Assembly (NCBI GenBank): GCA_015660865.1
Contig: JACTUA010000002.1
Span: 299,470-363,469, forward strand
Reading direction: 5' to 3'
DNA: 64,000 nt
Source: Methanomicrobiales archaeon
Lineage (GTDB): Archaea > Halobacteriota > Methanomicrobia > Methanomicrobiales > JACTUA01
Shown: in pieces, positions 1-7,731 of the stretch
Numbering within the stretch: position 1 is the first letter of the stretch
How the letters are laid out: each line of letters starts with the position of its first letter
Translations under genes and position numbers: made by a program
Notes under the pieces: model-generated
Seen by the model: only the letters and a program-made list of their open reading frames with translations
The model's database searches: none
What the model was told of the DNA's origin: nothing

Positions 1-1
1 G

Positions 2-1105
2 CTCTCCGGCTTCGATACAGATTCCCCCGAAGAGGTCCCCCACCCGAAACTCGCCGGAGTGACGGAGCGATCCCTGCCTCTCTTCCTGAAGGCCATGAGG
101 ACGAGCCTCTCCCGGGCCCTGCCTGACGACCCGGAGGGGTTCTATACCGCGGCCGGGGAGATCCTGAAGGGATGCCTCTCGGCCTTCCGGGGGCAGGGTC
201 GGTACCTTGCCTCCCGGTTCCCCGAGGAGATGAAGGTGCTCAGGCGAGGATTGGATACGATGGGGGGGGAGGTGAACGCCCTCACTCCCGAGATCTCCCG
301 GGCCCGCGAACGCCTCATAGGGCTTGCAGATCTCAGGGAATCCCTTGCACACTACCGCGATGCAAAAAAACGGGCTGCATCCGGGCAGCTGGAGATCCGT
401 TCCCTCGAGGAAGAGGTAAAGACATCCGGGGTGTCCCTGGAACGCGTGAACGGGGCCATTGCGGACCTTGAGAATGGAGAGGATTACCTTGCATGCCAGG
501 GAGAGCTCTCCCGGATCAAGAGCCTTGAAGGAGACCGCAGTGAGGCAACCCGCCTCTACCGGGCTTCCGCGGCCACCTCTCTCCACCTCTTCAGGAAAGG
601 GGAGAAGGTTGCGTTCCGGAAGAAAGATCGCGAAGCCATGCGGATCCTCCATGAAGCCATCGAGTTCATGGACCGGGATCCCCCCATCCCGGAGGACACC
701 TTCTTGAGAATCCTCCCTCCAGCCCAGAAGGTGATAGCCGCCATGGTTGCATCGGGAGACCTCCCCCTGAAGAACAAGGAAGAGACCGACCTCCTCGAGG
801 TGCCGAAACGCCTCCTCCAGGTGATCAGAGAGGCCTCGCGGAGATTCCAGGGGATCTCGGACGAGATCTCCTCGGCAGAGGCCTCCGTCCTCTCGCATCC
901 CGCCATCGCGAAGAGCCGGGACCTGAAGAAGGGGAGGGCGGAGCTGGAGAAGCGGATCACCCTCGCAAAGGACAGGCTGGAGTTCGCGAGGAAGGAGGCC
1001 GCGGATCTCGGAGGACTGGTACATGCCTCCCTCGATGAGGTGCGCCAGAGGGTCGAAGGCCTGTCCGGAAAACCCGTCCAGATCAGGGAACCTGAGCTTC
1101 CATAA
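2..1105 (+). CDS. Coiled-coil protein of unknown function, 5'-truncated by window edge
   Basis: The frame is open from base 2, so the gene very probably begins outside the window. An internal GTG at 59 gives 348 residues, but GGAG abuts it directly with no usable spacing. The protein is soluble and charged, with heptad-like Glu/Lys/Arg/Leu stretches typical of coiled coils around residues 70-150 and 250-330 (counted from the GTG). No signal peptide, membrane segment or catalytic motif is visible. It ends 55 bases before the convergent kinase gene. I do not recognise the family; a structural or SMC-like accessory role is possible but not shown. Confidence 0.7.
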   Translation, partial: LSGFDTDSPEEVPHPKLAGVTERSLPLFLKAMRTSLSRALPDDPEGFYTAAGEILKGCLSAFRGQGRYLASRFPEEMKVLRRGLDTMGGEVNALTPEISRARERLIGLADLRESLAHYRDAKKRAASGQLEIRSLEEEVKTSGVSLERVNGAIADLENGEDYLACQGELSRIKSLEGDRSEATRLYRASAATSLHLFRKGEKVAFRKKDREAMRILHEAIEFMDRDPPIPEDTFLRILPPAQKVIAAMVASGDLPLKNKEETDLLEVPKRLLQVIREASRRFQGISDEISSAEASVLSHPAIAKSRDLKKGRAELEKRITLAKDRLEFARKEAADLGGLVHASLDEVRQRVEGLSGKPVQIREPELP

Positions 1106-1160
1106 AAATATGACGGGAGGAGAGTCCCGAAGGAGAACCCCGGCAGGCGTGCCGGAACCA

Positions 1161-2599
1161 TCATCCCCGGTGTTCCTCACCGAGGAACCTGAGGAGGTCC
1201 TCCTCCAGGTCCCCGGCCCGCGGGTAACGTCTTTTTGGTTCCTTCTCCAGGCACCGCATGATGATCCCATCCACGGGCCGGGCAGCCGGGTTCAGGGATG
1301 ACGGGAGGGCGGGGGCCGAGGAGAGTATCCTGCCCGTGATCTCGGCGATGCCCTCACCGGTGAAGGGAGGCTGGCCGGTTACGAGCTCGTAGAAGATGCC
1401 CCCGGCACCGTAGATATCGGTGCGCTCATCCGCATGGCCGAACCGCCCCGGGTCGACCTGCTCCGGGGCCGCGTAATTGGGCGAGAAGCCGGAGAGATCG
1501 GTGGCGGTTCCTCCACCGAGGAACTTCGAGAGGCCCCAGTCCCCGATCTTCGGCTCGAGGGTATCGGTAAGGGGGATGTTTCCCGGCTTCAGGTCCCGGT
1601 GGATGATGCCCCGGGCATGGGCAAAGGCGAGACCACGCGCGATACCGGCGACGATGCGGGCGGCGGTCCTGATATCAAGGGGCTTTTTCAGCTCATCCAG
1701 GGAACGGGGGAAGAACTCCATCTCCACGTACGGGACGGGGAGAATGTTCGCGCCGAGGATCTGTGCGATATTCTCGTGCTTCAGCTCTTCCCAGGTCCGC
1801 ATCTCCTTGAGGAATGCCATCCCCGTCACCTCGTCCATGGTGAGGGGGACCTTGACCGCAACGACCCTCCCGCTGTCCTTTCTCCTGGCACGAAAGACCC
1901 GGGAGACACCCCCGCTCCCGATGACCTCCGGATCCGTGAACCGGCTGAGGAGATCCCTGGGGAAGCTTGACGGGAGATGAGACTCCGGGGACGCATGGTC
2001 CTCTCCCGCAATCTGGGTCCGGATACCTTCCCCTGCCGGTTCCCCGGGGATGGTCCCTTCTTTTGATCTCATCCCGCGATGCTGCCAGAAGGCGAGGACG
2101 GTTGAGGCGAAGGTCGCCCCTCCCAGGCCAAGGAGGATCATGCTCCTCCTCACCGCAACCGGTGAGAGGGGGATGAGGATGAGGAGGGCGGCTGTCGCTA
2201 CCGCTGAGAGGAATGGATGGTAGCGGGAGAGCACGGGCGCAGGACGGGAACGGTATGCTGCAAGGGCGAGGCCAAAAGACGAGAAGCCCAGGAATGCGAG
2301 GAGGATGCAGAGGGAGACGGGAGCCACTCCTTCGCCCCGGGAAGTCAGGCGGATGACAACCGCATTCTCGAGGAGGATCGAGGACGAGAGGGTGACAATG
2401 CCGAGGATCGCGTGCCCTGCCGCAAGGATGATATCCCACCTCCGGGGGAGGGTTGTGGTGTACGCCGACGAACGCCCGCGATCGGCCCAGAAGATGATGG
2501 AGAATGCCAGGGCCCCGAGGCCGAGGATCGCGAGGTCGAGGAGGGGAGGATCCTCAGGATCGCCGCGAGAACGGGATGGGTTTCAGGAGTCGCCGCCAC
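1161..2599 (-). CDS. Membrane-anchored Ser/Thr protein kinase (Hanks type), N-terminal part in a shifted frame
   Basis: The C-terminal two thirds is a protein kinase: a Gly-rich loop (GSGGVSRVF), the ATP lysine in VAVKV, catalytic loop HRDLKPGN, a DWG in place of the usual DFG, and an APE motif. The frame from the internal GTG at 2327 starts inside a membrane domain. The same frame stays open upstream to about 2582 and encodes further hydrophobic segments (LLDLAILGLGALAFSIIFWA, then WDIILAAGHAILGIVTL), but has no ATG, GTG or TTG there. A GTG at 2599 with a good Shine-Dalgarno site opens a different frame that would join this one by a single-base shift near 2541-2550. The full product would have about five membrane helices followed by a cytoplasmic kinase. 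Downstream of the FHA regulator on the same strand. Confidence 0.8.
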
Positions 2600-2607
2600 C
2601 GGGAGTT

Positions 2608-2613
2608 ACCTCC
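2608..2613 (-). promoter_or_regulatory. Shine-Dalgarno site for the upstream kinase start
   Basis: The minus strand reads GGAGGT, 8 bases before the GTG at 2599. It supports 2599 as the true start of the kinase gene rather than the internal GTG at 2327, and therefore supports a frame change inside the gene. Confidence 0.65.
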
Positions 2614-2684
2614 GTCCCCCTCCATCCCTATAGGGGTTGCTCCTCCCCCATACGCGAACACTGGAAACCAATCCCCACCTGCCC

Positions 2685-3527
2685 TCAGGCCTCGCGGGCT
2701 TTCGCGGTCCCTTCGTCGTCCGTCGTTCGGGCAGGGCCGGATAGGTCCAGGGCCGGGGGGATGGCCAGGACGAGCCTCGCCCCCGTCATTCCCTGGCCCA
2801 GCTCAAGGATGTCCCCGTTCCGGAGGGAGATCGCCTTGTCCAGCGTCACCTTCTTCCCGTTGATGAAGGAACCTCCGGTGCTCCCGCAGTCCTCGAAGGT
2901 TACCCCTGCTCCTACCCTGATCTTCCCGTGGGGGCGCGAGATGCGGGTCACCGCCTGGTAGGAATCATCAAGGACGATCTCCCGATCCGGATCGGCTGCT
3001 CCCTGCTGGCCGGTGTCCCGCCGCCCCACCCTCGTCTCCCCTGCCGCGAGGGTAAAGGCCCTGCCGTCCTCCTTGCCCCCCATCACGACGACCATCGGCG
3101 AGCTGCCCAGGAGGGCCCCGCTCACCCCACCCTTCACCTGGTTGAGGCGTTCGTCCAGGGCCCGGTCCACTCCTGTGATCCGGAGGTTTGAGAAGATGCC
3201 GAGAGTACGGACGATCCTCTCTAGGCTCCCGGGAACGACAGAGTATTCCCAGACCGGGTGCACCCCCTTGGAGGTCTCCCTGCCGATCCCGGCCTCTTTC
3301 CGGATGACCCCGATCGAGAGGAGCCTGTCGAGGTGCTTCTTGGTGTTCTCATAGCTCGTTTCGGTCTCACGGGAGATGGATGTGACGTCCATGGGCCTCT
3401 TCTCAAGGAGCTTGAGGATCCGGAGCCTGGTGCTGCTCGAGAGGATATCGAGGTAGGCCGAGAGCTCATCGATGATATCCCCGTCCCCGGGCCCTGTCAC
3501 GGTATCGGGCAGCCTCCCGCTGCTCAT
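2685..3527 (-). CDS. Winged-helix (ArsR-like) DNA-binding protein fused to an FHA domain
   Basis: Residues about 20-100 form an ArsR-type winged helix (LSAYLDILSSSTRLRILKLL followed by a recognition-helix segment around SYENTKKHLDRL). Residues about 145-255 form an FHA domain with its conserved residues: GRR at 168-170, SRPH at 197-200 and the Asn of FINGKK at 223. FHA domains bind phosphothreonine, so DNA binding could be tuned by phosphorylation. The adjacent downstream gene on the same strand (85 bases on) is a Ser/Thr kinase, the obvious partner; a PP2C phosphatase lies further along at 24,290. Divergent from the small membrane protein at 3702. Confidence 0.85.
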   Translation of the reverse strand: MSSGRLPDTVTGPGDGDIIDELSAYLDILSSSTRLRILKLLEKRPMDVTSISRETETSYENTKKHLDRLLSIGVIRKEAGIGRETSKGVHPVWEYSVVPGSLERIVRTLGIFSNLRITGVDRALDERLNQVKGGVSGALLGSSPMVVVMGGKEDGRAFTLAAGETRVGRRDTGQQGAADPDREIVLDDSYQAVTRISRPHGKIRVGAGVTFEDCGSTGGSFINGKKVTLDKAISLRNGDILELGQGMTGARLVLAIPPALDLSGPARTTDDEGTAKAREA

Positions 3528-3701
3528 GGAAGATCTTCATCCTCCCGCCTCATCAGGCTACCGCACGCCGGGAACAGAGCCGAAGACCTTGTCCTGGTGT
3601 CACAGGGTCTTCTCCAGGTGGGAAACGCATCCCTTCCCGGGCGGTTCGTTCAACACTCTTAATCACAATATTTTTTCATCAGGGAATTCGAACGATAGGT
3701 G

Positions 3702-4028
3702 ATGGCAGAAGGGTCTCCTCTTAAAAACCGCCTGCATCTCTGGCTCGTCGTACCTGCCCTCGCGTGGGGAGGGATCCTTGCGAGGGTTCTCCTCCCCTTT
3801 CCGCCACCCTACATCTCCTTCGGGGCCTATGGGTGCGTGCTCGGCTCCATCGCGATCGCGGTCCTCGCAATCCGGAAGAAGAAGAAGGATATTGTCTCCC
3901 TCTGTACACCGATCTTTGCCTTCTTCATCTTCAACCCGATGGCACCAACCCCTGACTTTCTGATAGAACTGCTCTATGCCGCGACCCTCACCGCCCTCCT
4001 GATCCGGCTCGAGAAGAGGTTTCACTGA
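3702..4028 (+). CDS. Small hydrophobic membrane protein, unknown
   Basis: 108 residues from ATG 3702 (a GTG lies immediately before, at 3699). There are about four hydrophobic segments near residues 12-32, 38-58, 65-80 and 87-104, with a KKKK cluster between the second and third, consistent with a cytoplasmic loop. An AT-rich stretch at 3658-3680 provides a likely TATA box. Followed after 29 bases by the unknown soluble gene at 4058, probably in one transcript. No family recognised. Confidence 0.65.
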   Translation: MAEGSPLKNRLHLWLVVPALAWGGILARVLLPFPPPYISFGAYGCVLGSIAIAVLAIRKKKKDIVSLCTPIFAFFIFNPMAPTPDFLIELLYAATLTALLIRLEKRFH

Positions 4029-4057
4029 GATGATGGAATGAGAACCGAGGTATCCTG

Positions 4058-4525
4058 ATGGACAGTTACCTTTCCCAGTACATCGACCGGGTCAGGCCGG
4101 CCTTCTCGGGTATACCGAGAGATGCGGCCCACCAGGTCGCCTTTGCATTCCTCTCCTATAAGTTGGGGATCTACAACGATGCGGTGATCCGGTGCGACCA
4201 GGCACTGAAACTCATCGAGGAGCGCCCGATCCCCGGGGTCCTCGGGAAGGCCCTGAAGATCGTCCGCGAACGGGCGATAGCCCTCTCCCAGGCCCAGTAT
4301 GACGCCAGGCTCCCCTTCCTCTTCACGAAAGATGATCTCCCCCTCGGGATCATCGACCCGAAAGAGCCGGTGGCGGATGCCGATCTCTTCCAGCTGACCG
4401 ATGCCCTCCTTCTCCTCTATGCTGCAGCCCTTACTGCTTCGCCCGATGATGAGCAGGCCCTGGAGGAGCAGGAGAAGTACATACTCCAGCTCATTGCCAC
4501 GTACCGCAAATCCCTGAAAAAGTAA
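4058..4525 (+). CDS. Soluble helical protein of unknown function
   Basis: 155 residues, preceded by GAGGTA. Predicted to be all-helical: the first half looks TPR-like (a repeating helical pattern with YNDAVIRCDQALKLIEE), the second half has a helix rich in Leu and Ala and ends in basic KSLKK. No membrane segment or catalytic motif. A degraded copy of its last codons lies 86 bases further on (4576-4616). Function not assignable. Confidence 0.65.
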   Translation: MDSYLSQYIDRVRPAFSGIPRDAAHQVAFAFLSYKLGIYNDAVIRCDQALKLIEERPIPGVLGKALKIVRERAIALSQAQYDARLPFLFTKDDLPLGIIDPKEPVADADLFQLTDALLLLYAAALTASPDDEQALEEQEKYILQLIATYRKSLKK

Positions 4526-4575
4526 AAGGCATGTCCCTCCCCTGGACGGGGATCGGGATCTTGCTTGTTCTCTAG

Positions 4576-4616
4576 CTCATTGCAACGTATTGCAGGGCCC
4601 TGAAAAAGTGAAAGGC
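4576..4616 (+). pseudogene. Degraded duplicate of the 3' end of the gene at 4058-4525
   Basis: Compared base by base, 4490-4530 (last codons plus stop and 5 bases) and 4576-4616 match at 34 of 41 positions without gaps, both ending in CCTGAAAAAGT plus a stop-like TAA or TGA. The second copy would read LIATYCRALKK, against LIATYRKSLKK in the gene. It has no upstream coding frame and is best explained as the remnant of a tandem duplicate. Confidence 0.6.
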
Positions 4617-4669
4617 CTGCCGCCGTCTCACAGAACCGGGATCTCCCTGTCAGGAGAACGGGGCGGGGA

Positions 4670-4990
4670 TCAGAGCGAGTCGAGGCTTATCTTCTCGAAG
4701 TCCTGGGCAGCCCGGGCGATCTCCGTCACCCCGAACGCAGTCTGGACCGTGGTGATCTCGAGCTCGATTGCCACATTGCAGACGTAATCCAGGATGTCCA
4801 CCGAGAGCTCCTTCTTCTCCCGGGACTTGCGTACCTGGTCCATGAGGTCCTTCAGTTTCTCGGGAGGCTCCATGCGGAGCTTCGCAAGGCTGATCACGCA
4901 CATGTAGATCCGTGTCAGGTTGCGATCAGGCCCGGTGATCGTGTCAAAGAAGTTCCTGACGACCTGGGCCTGGTAGATCTCTGCCCCCAT
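4670..4990 (-). CDS. Conserved-looking small helical protein, unknown
   Basis: 106 residues from ATG 4990. All-helical and acidic towards the C-terminus; no Cys pairs, membrane segment or known motif apart from a KSREKKELS basic stretch near the middle. A TTTAAA element about 28-30 bases upstream of the ATG (minus strand, near 5016-5021) fits a TATA box with a near-leaderless message. It lies between ychF (same strand, upstream) and the tail-duplication site. Function unknown. Confidence 0.65.
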   Translation of the reverse strand: MGAEIYQAQVVRNFFDTITGPDRNLTRIYMCVISLAKLRMEPPEKLKDLMDQVRKSREKKELSVDILDYVCNVAIELEITTVQTAFGVTEIARAAQDFEKISLDSL

Positions 4991-5063
4991 ACGTAACCGG
5001 AGGGTTCGAGAGTCCGCTTTAAATAGTTGCTGGTGACGGGGGCAGATCGCGTCTCCCCGGGCC

Positions 5064-6233
5064 TCACCTCCGGGTGGAGATGATCTTGATGATATCCCGG
5101 TCCTTGAGCTGGTGGGTGTCCTTCACCCGCATCTTCGTCCGGGCATCCACCGCGAACAGGAATCCCTCGCCGATCTCGGTGTGCACGCGGAAGGCGAGGT
5201 CGCGGGGGGTCGATCCCTTCTTCATGAGGAAGGCATCCGGGAGGACCCGGCCCTGGCTGTCGGAGTACTTGTGCTCGTCCTCGACGGGGTAGACCACCAT
5301 GAGGTCGAGGAGGGAGAAGATCGCGTGGTTCAGGGCCTCCTGGACCCCCGTCCCGCCGAACTTCCCCATCACGGCGGCGATTCTTTGGAGCCCAGCCTTC
5401 TGGGCGGGGTTGAGGGTCTCGGGCTTCAGGACGGAGAAGGAGGGGTCGCCGGGAAGGTACCTGATGATGCCGGCAGAGGCCGCGTTCCGGAGGGCGAGCT
5501 CGCCGGCGCTCGTAGCGAAATGGATCCCTTTGTTCCGGAGCCCTTCGACAAGGGCATCAGGGGCCTCGTCCACCCTGTTCCCGACGAGCATCATGGGCTT
5601 TGCCACCGAGAGAAGCCTCCTGCAGAACCGGACGAGGTCCGGCTCCTGGGCTCTCGTCATGTCAAGCCCGGACTCAAGCTCCACCGCTTTCACCTGTTCG
5701 AGGGTGATGCCCAGTCCCGCGATGAGCTCGGCAATGGAAAGGACCATGGAGGATGTCTTCCCCTGGGATGACCGCTGGATCTTGGACCAGTGCTTCTCCA
5801 GGATCCCATAGAGCCACATGGACATCTCGTACTCGAGGAACTCGATATCACCGTCGGGATTATGCGAGCCGGCCCCGACCGGGTTCCCTTCGACATCGGT
5901 GGAGCCGCTCGCGTCCAGGATGTGGAGGATGGCATCGGCCTGCCTGAGGTGGTCGAGGAACTGGTTCCCAAGGCCGCGCCCCTTGTGGGCCTCGGGGACG
6001 AGGCCTGCCACGTCGATGAGGCCGATGGGGATGAACCTGACCCCGTCCTTGCAGACGCCGCAGGTCGTCCCGAGCTCCCGGCAGACGCAGGGTGTACGGA
6101 CGTAGGCGACCCCGTGATTGGCATCGATGGTCGTGAACGGGTAATTGGCGATCTCCACGTTCGCAAGGGTCGCCGCTTTAAAGAACGTAGACTTGCCGCA
6201 GTTCGGTTTTCCTGCAAGTGCCAGCGTGATCAT
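5064..6233 (-). CDS. ychF: YchF/Obg-family GTPase with C-terminal TGS domain
   Basis: A 389-residue protein from ATG 6233; a longer frame exists but its first 33 residues are not family-like, and MITLALAGKPNCGKS is the expected YchF beginning. P-loop GKPNCGKS, switch region DVAGLVPEAHKGRGLGNQFL and specificity motif NRVDEAP are present; the C-terminal about 80 residues (from roughly ALNHAIF) are a TGS domain ending KIISTRR. The archaeal insertion with clustered cysteines (CVCRELGTTCGVC) follows the first strand pair. YchF proteins bind ATP or GTP and associate with ribosomes in a translation or stress role. Divergent from the gene at 6275. Confidence 0.9.
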   Translation of the reverse strand: MITLALAGKPNCGKSTFFKAATLANVEIANYPFTTIDANHGVAYVRTPCVCRELGTTCGVCKDGVRFIPIGLIDVAGLVPEAHKGRGLGNQFLDHLRQADAILHILDASGSTDVEGNPVGAGSHNPDGDIEFLEYEMSMWLYGILEKHWSKIQRSSQGKTSSMVLSIAELIAGLGITLEQVKAVELESGLDMTRAQEPDLVRFCRRLLSVAKPMMLVGNRVDEAPDALVEGLRNKGIHFATSAGELALRNAASAGIIRYLPGDPSFSVLKPETLNPAQKAGLQRIAAVMGKFGGTGVQEALNHAIFSLLDLMVVYPVEDEHKYSDSQGRVLPDAFLMKKGSTPRDLAFRVHTEIGEGFLFAVDARTKMRVKDTHQLKDRDIIKIISTRR

Positions 6234-6274
6234 AGCTATCCCTTTTAATGATGCAGAGGCGCGTACTAGATACC

Positions 6275-6865
6275 ATGAGTTACACGACAAGGGATATTTA
6301 TTATTTTGATCGGCCCGGCGGGGAGAACACACGGGATGCGGCCCGGATGGCGGTGGAGAGGGCGAAGTCCCTGGGAATCCGGAGGATCCTCGTCGCGAGC
6401 TCGGGCGGATCCACGGCCCTCGCCTTCCTGGAGGCGTTGAAGGGGACCGGCATCGAGCTCGTCGTGGTGACCCATGTGGTGGGCTTCGCGAAGCCCGGGG
6501 TCTGGGAGTTCGAAGAGGAGGCTGCGGAGACGCTCCGCGCCGCGGGGGTAAGGATTGTGACCGGGACCCATGCCCTTTCCGGCCTCGAGCGCGCCCTCTC
6601 GCGCTCCCAGCGGGTCGGCGGGGGATCGCGGACCGAGGCCATCGCCGAGGCGCTCCGGCGCATCGTCGCGGTGGGCCTGAAGGTGGCCGTGGAGTGCACC
6701 CTCATCGCCGCGGACCAGGGGATCATTCCCATCGACGAGGAGATCGTGGCAGCCGGGGGGACCATGAGCGGGGCCGACACCGTCTGTGTCATCCGCCCGG
6801 CTCACACCGCGTCCTTCTTCGACCTCCAGGTCCGCGAGATCGTGGCCATGCCCAGGAACAGATAG
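6275..6865 (+). CDS. Pyruvate kinase C-terminal-domain-like protein (COG1751 type)
   Basis: 196 residues from ATG 6275; tandem ATGs at 6248 and 6251 would add nine residues, but a TTTTAA element at 6243-6248 lies 27-32 bases before 6275, fitting a near-leaderless start there. The fold signature is that of the pyruvate kinase alpha/beta domain found alone in archaea: ARMAVERAKSLGIRRILVAS at the N-terminus, a Gly-Ser-Thr substrate-like loop SSGGSTALAF, and DTVCVIRPAHTASFFDL near the end. The catalytic barrel is absent, so it is not a pyruvate kinase; an allosteric or small-molecule sensor role is only a guess. Followed after 3 bases by the membrane gene at 6869. Confidence 0.75.
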   Translation: MSYTTRDIYYFDRPGGENTRDAARMAVERAKSLGIRRILVASSGGSTALAFLEALKGTGIELVVVTHVVGFAKPGVWEFEEEAAETLRAAGVRIVTGTHALSGLERALSRSQRVGGGSRTEAIAEALRRIVAVGLKVAVECTLIAADQGIIPIDEEIVAAGGTMSGADTVCVIRPAHTASFFDLQVREIVAMPRNR

Positions 6866-6868
6866 AGC

Positions 6869-7708
6869 ATGGTCCTCGAATCCTTGAGAGAGTCGTTCTC
6901 CCGGATGACGGATACACCGGTGCTCTGGATCACCGGCCTCTTCATGGGAGCCCTCTTTGCCCTCGACCTCTTCCTCCAGGTCGGCGGAAGCACCGTCCTT
7001 GGATCCCGGGTGGGTTTCCTTGGACTCTGCGCCCTCCCCTTCTTCCTCGGGGGATCCTATGGGACGATCCGGGGGGAGGAGCCGGGTATCCGCGGCTATG
7101 TCAGTGCAGGCGCGAGGTACTACTTCAGGATCCTCCTTGCAGGGGCTGTCATGATAAGCGCAGCCCTCCTCACCGCTTTTCTCGTCATGATCCCCGTCAC
7201 CATCGCCGGGGGATCCCTCCAGGCCACCACGGCTCTTTCTTTCATCGGCGTGGGTGTCCCCTTTGCCTTCTTCGCGTTCTTCTTCGATACCGCAATTGTC
7301 TTCGAGGACCGGAAGGTTCTCGATTCCCTCCGGAGGTCCGTGGAGTTCGTCCTCGGGAACCCGGGAAGGGCCGTGGCCTTCTATCTGGTGAACCTGGCCA
7401 TCGGGTTTCTCATCCTCTTTGTCTCGGTCGTCGCCTGGTCCTTCACCATCGCCGACCGGATCCAGCCTTTCATGGATACGAACCAGACAATACTTCAGAA
7501 CATGAACATGACCGCTGAACAGGTGATGAACCTCATCGGGGTCTCAGGGCTCTGGGCGGGGGCCATCATCGGGTTCTTCTCGGTCATGATTGGGAGTACC
7601 CTCATCCTCTCCTTCAAGGCCTGCTTCTTCCGCCGGACGGCACCCGCAGGTGCCGCTCCTCCCGAAGAGGGAGAGTTCGACGAGAAGGGGAGATGGTACC
7701 GCTACTAG
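6869..7708 (+). CDS. Polytopic membrane protein, unknown
   Basis: 279 residues with about six hydrophobic helices (near 18-36, 48-64, 88-110, 122-145, 168-195 and 225-250), an amphipathic loop between the fifth and sixth, and a soluble acidic tail ending GRWYRY. The pattern resembles the DUF4013-like archaeal membrane proteins (another is at 34,324). Only 3 bases separate it from the upstream pyruvate-kinase-like gene, so co-transcription is likely. No catalytic residues can be assigned. Confidence 0.7.
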   Translation: MVLESLRESFSRMTDTPVLWITGLFMGALFALDLFLQVGGSTVLGSRVGFLGLCALPFFLGGSYGTIRGEEPGIRGYVSAGARYYFRILLAGAVMISAALLTAFLVMIPVTIAGGSLQATTALSFIGVGVPFAFFAFFFDTAIVFEDRKVLDSLRRSVEFVLGNPGRAVAFYLVNLAIGFLILFVSVVAWSFTIADRIQPFMDTNQTILQNMNMTAEQVMNLIGVSGLWAGAIIGFFSVMIGSTLILSFKACFFRRTAPAGAAPPEEGEFDEKGRWYRY

Positions 7709-7731
7709 GGTGCCGGGCGAACCATCTCCCT

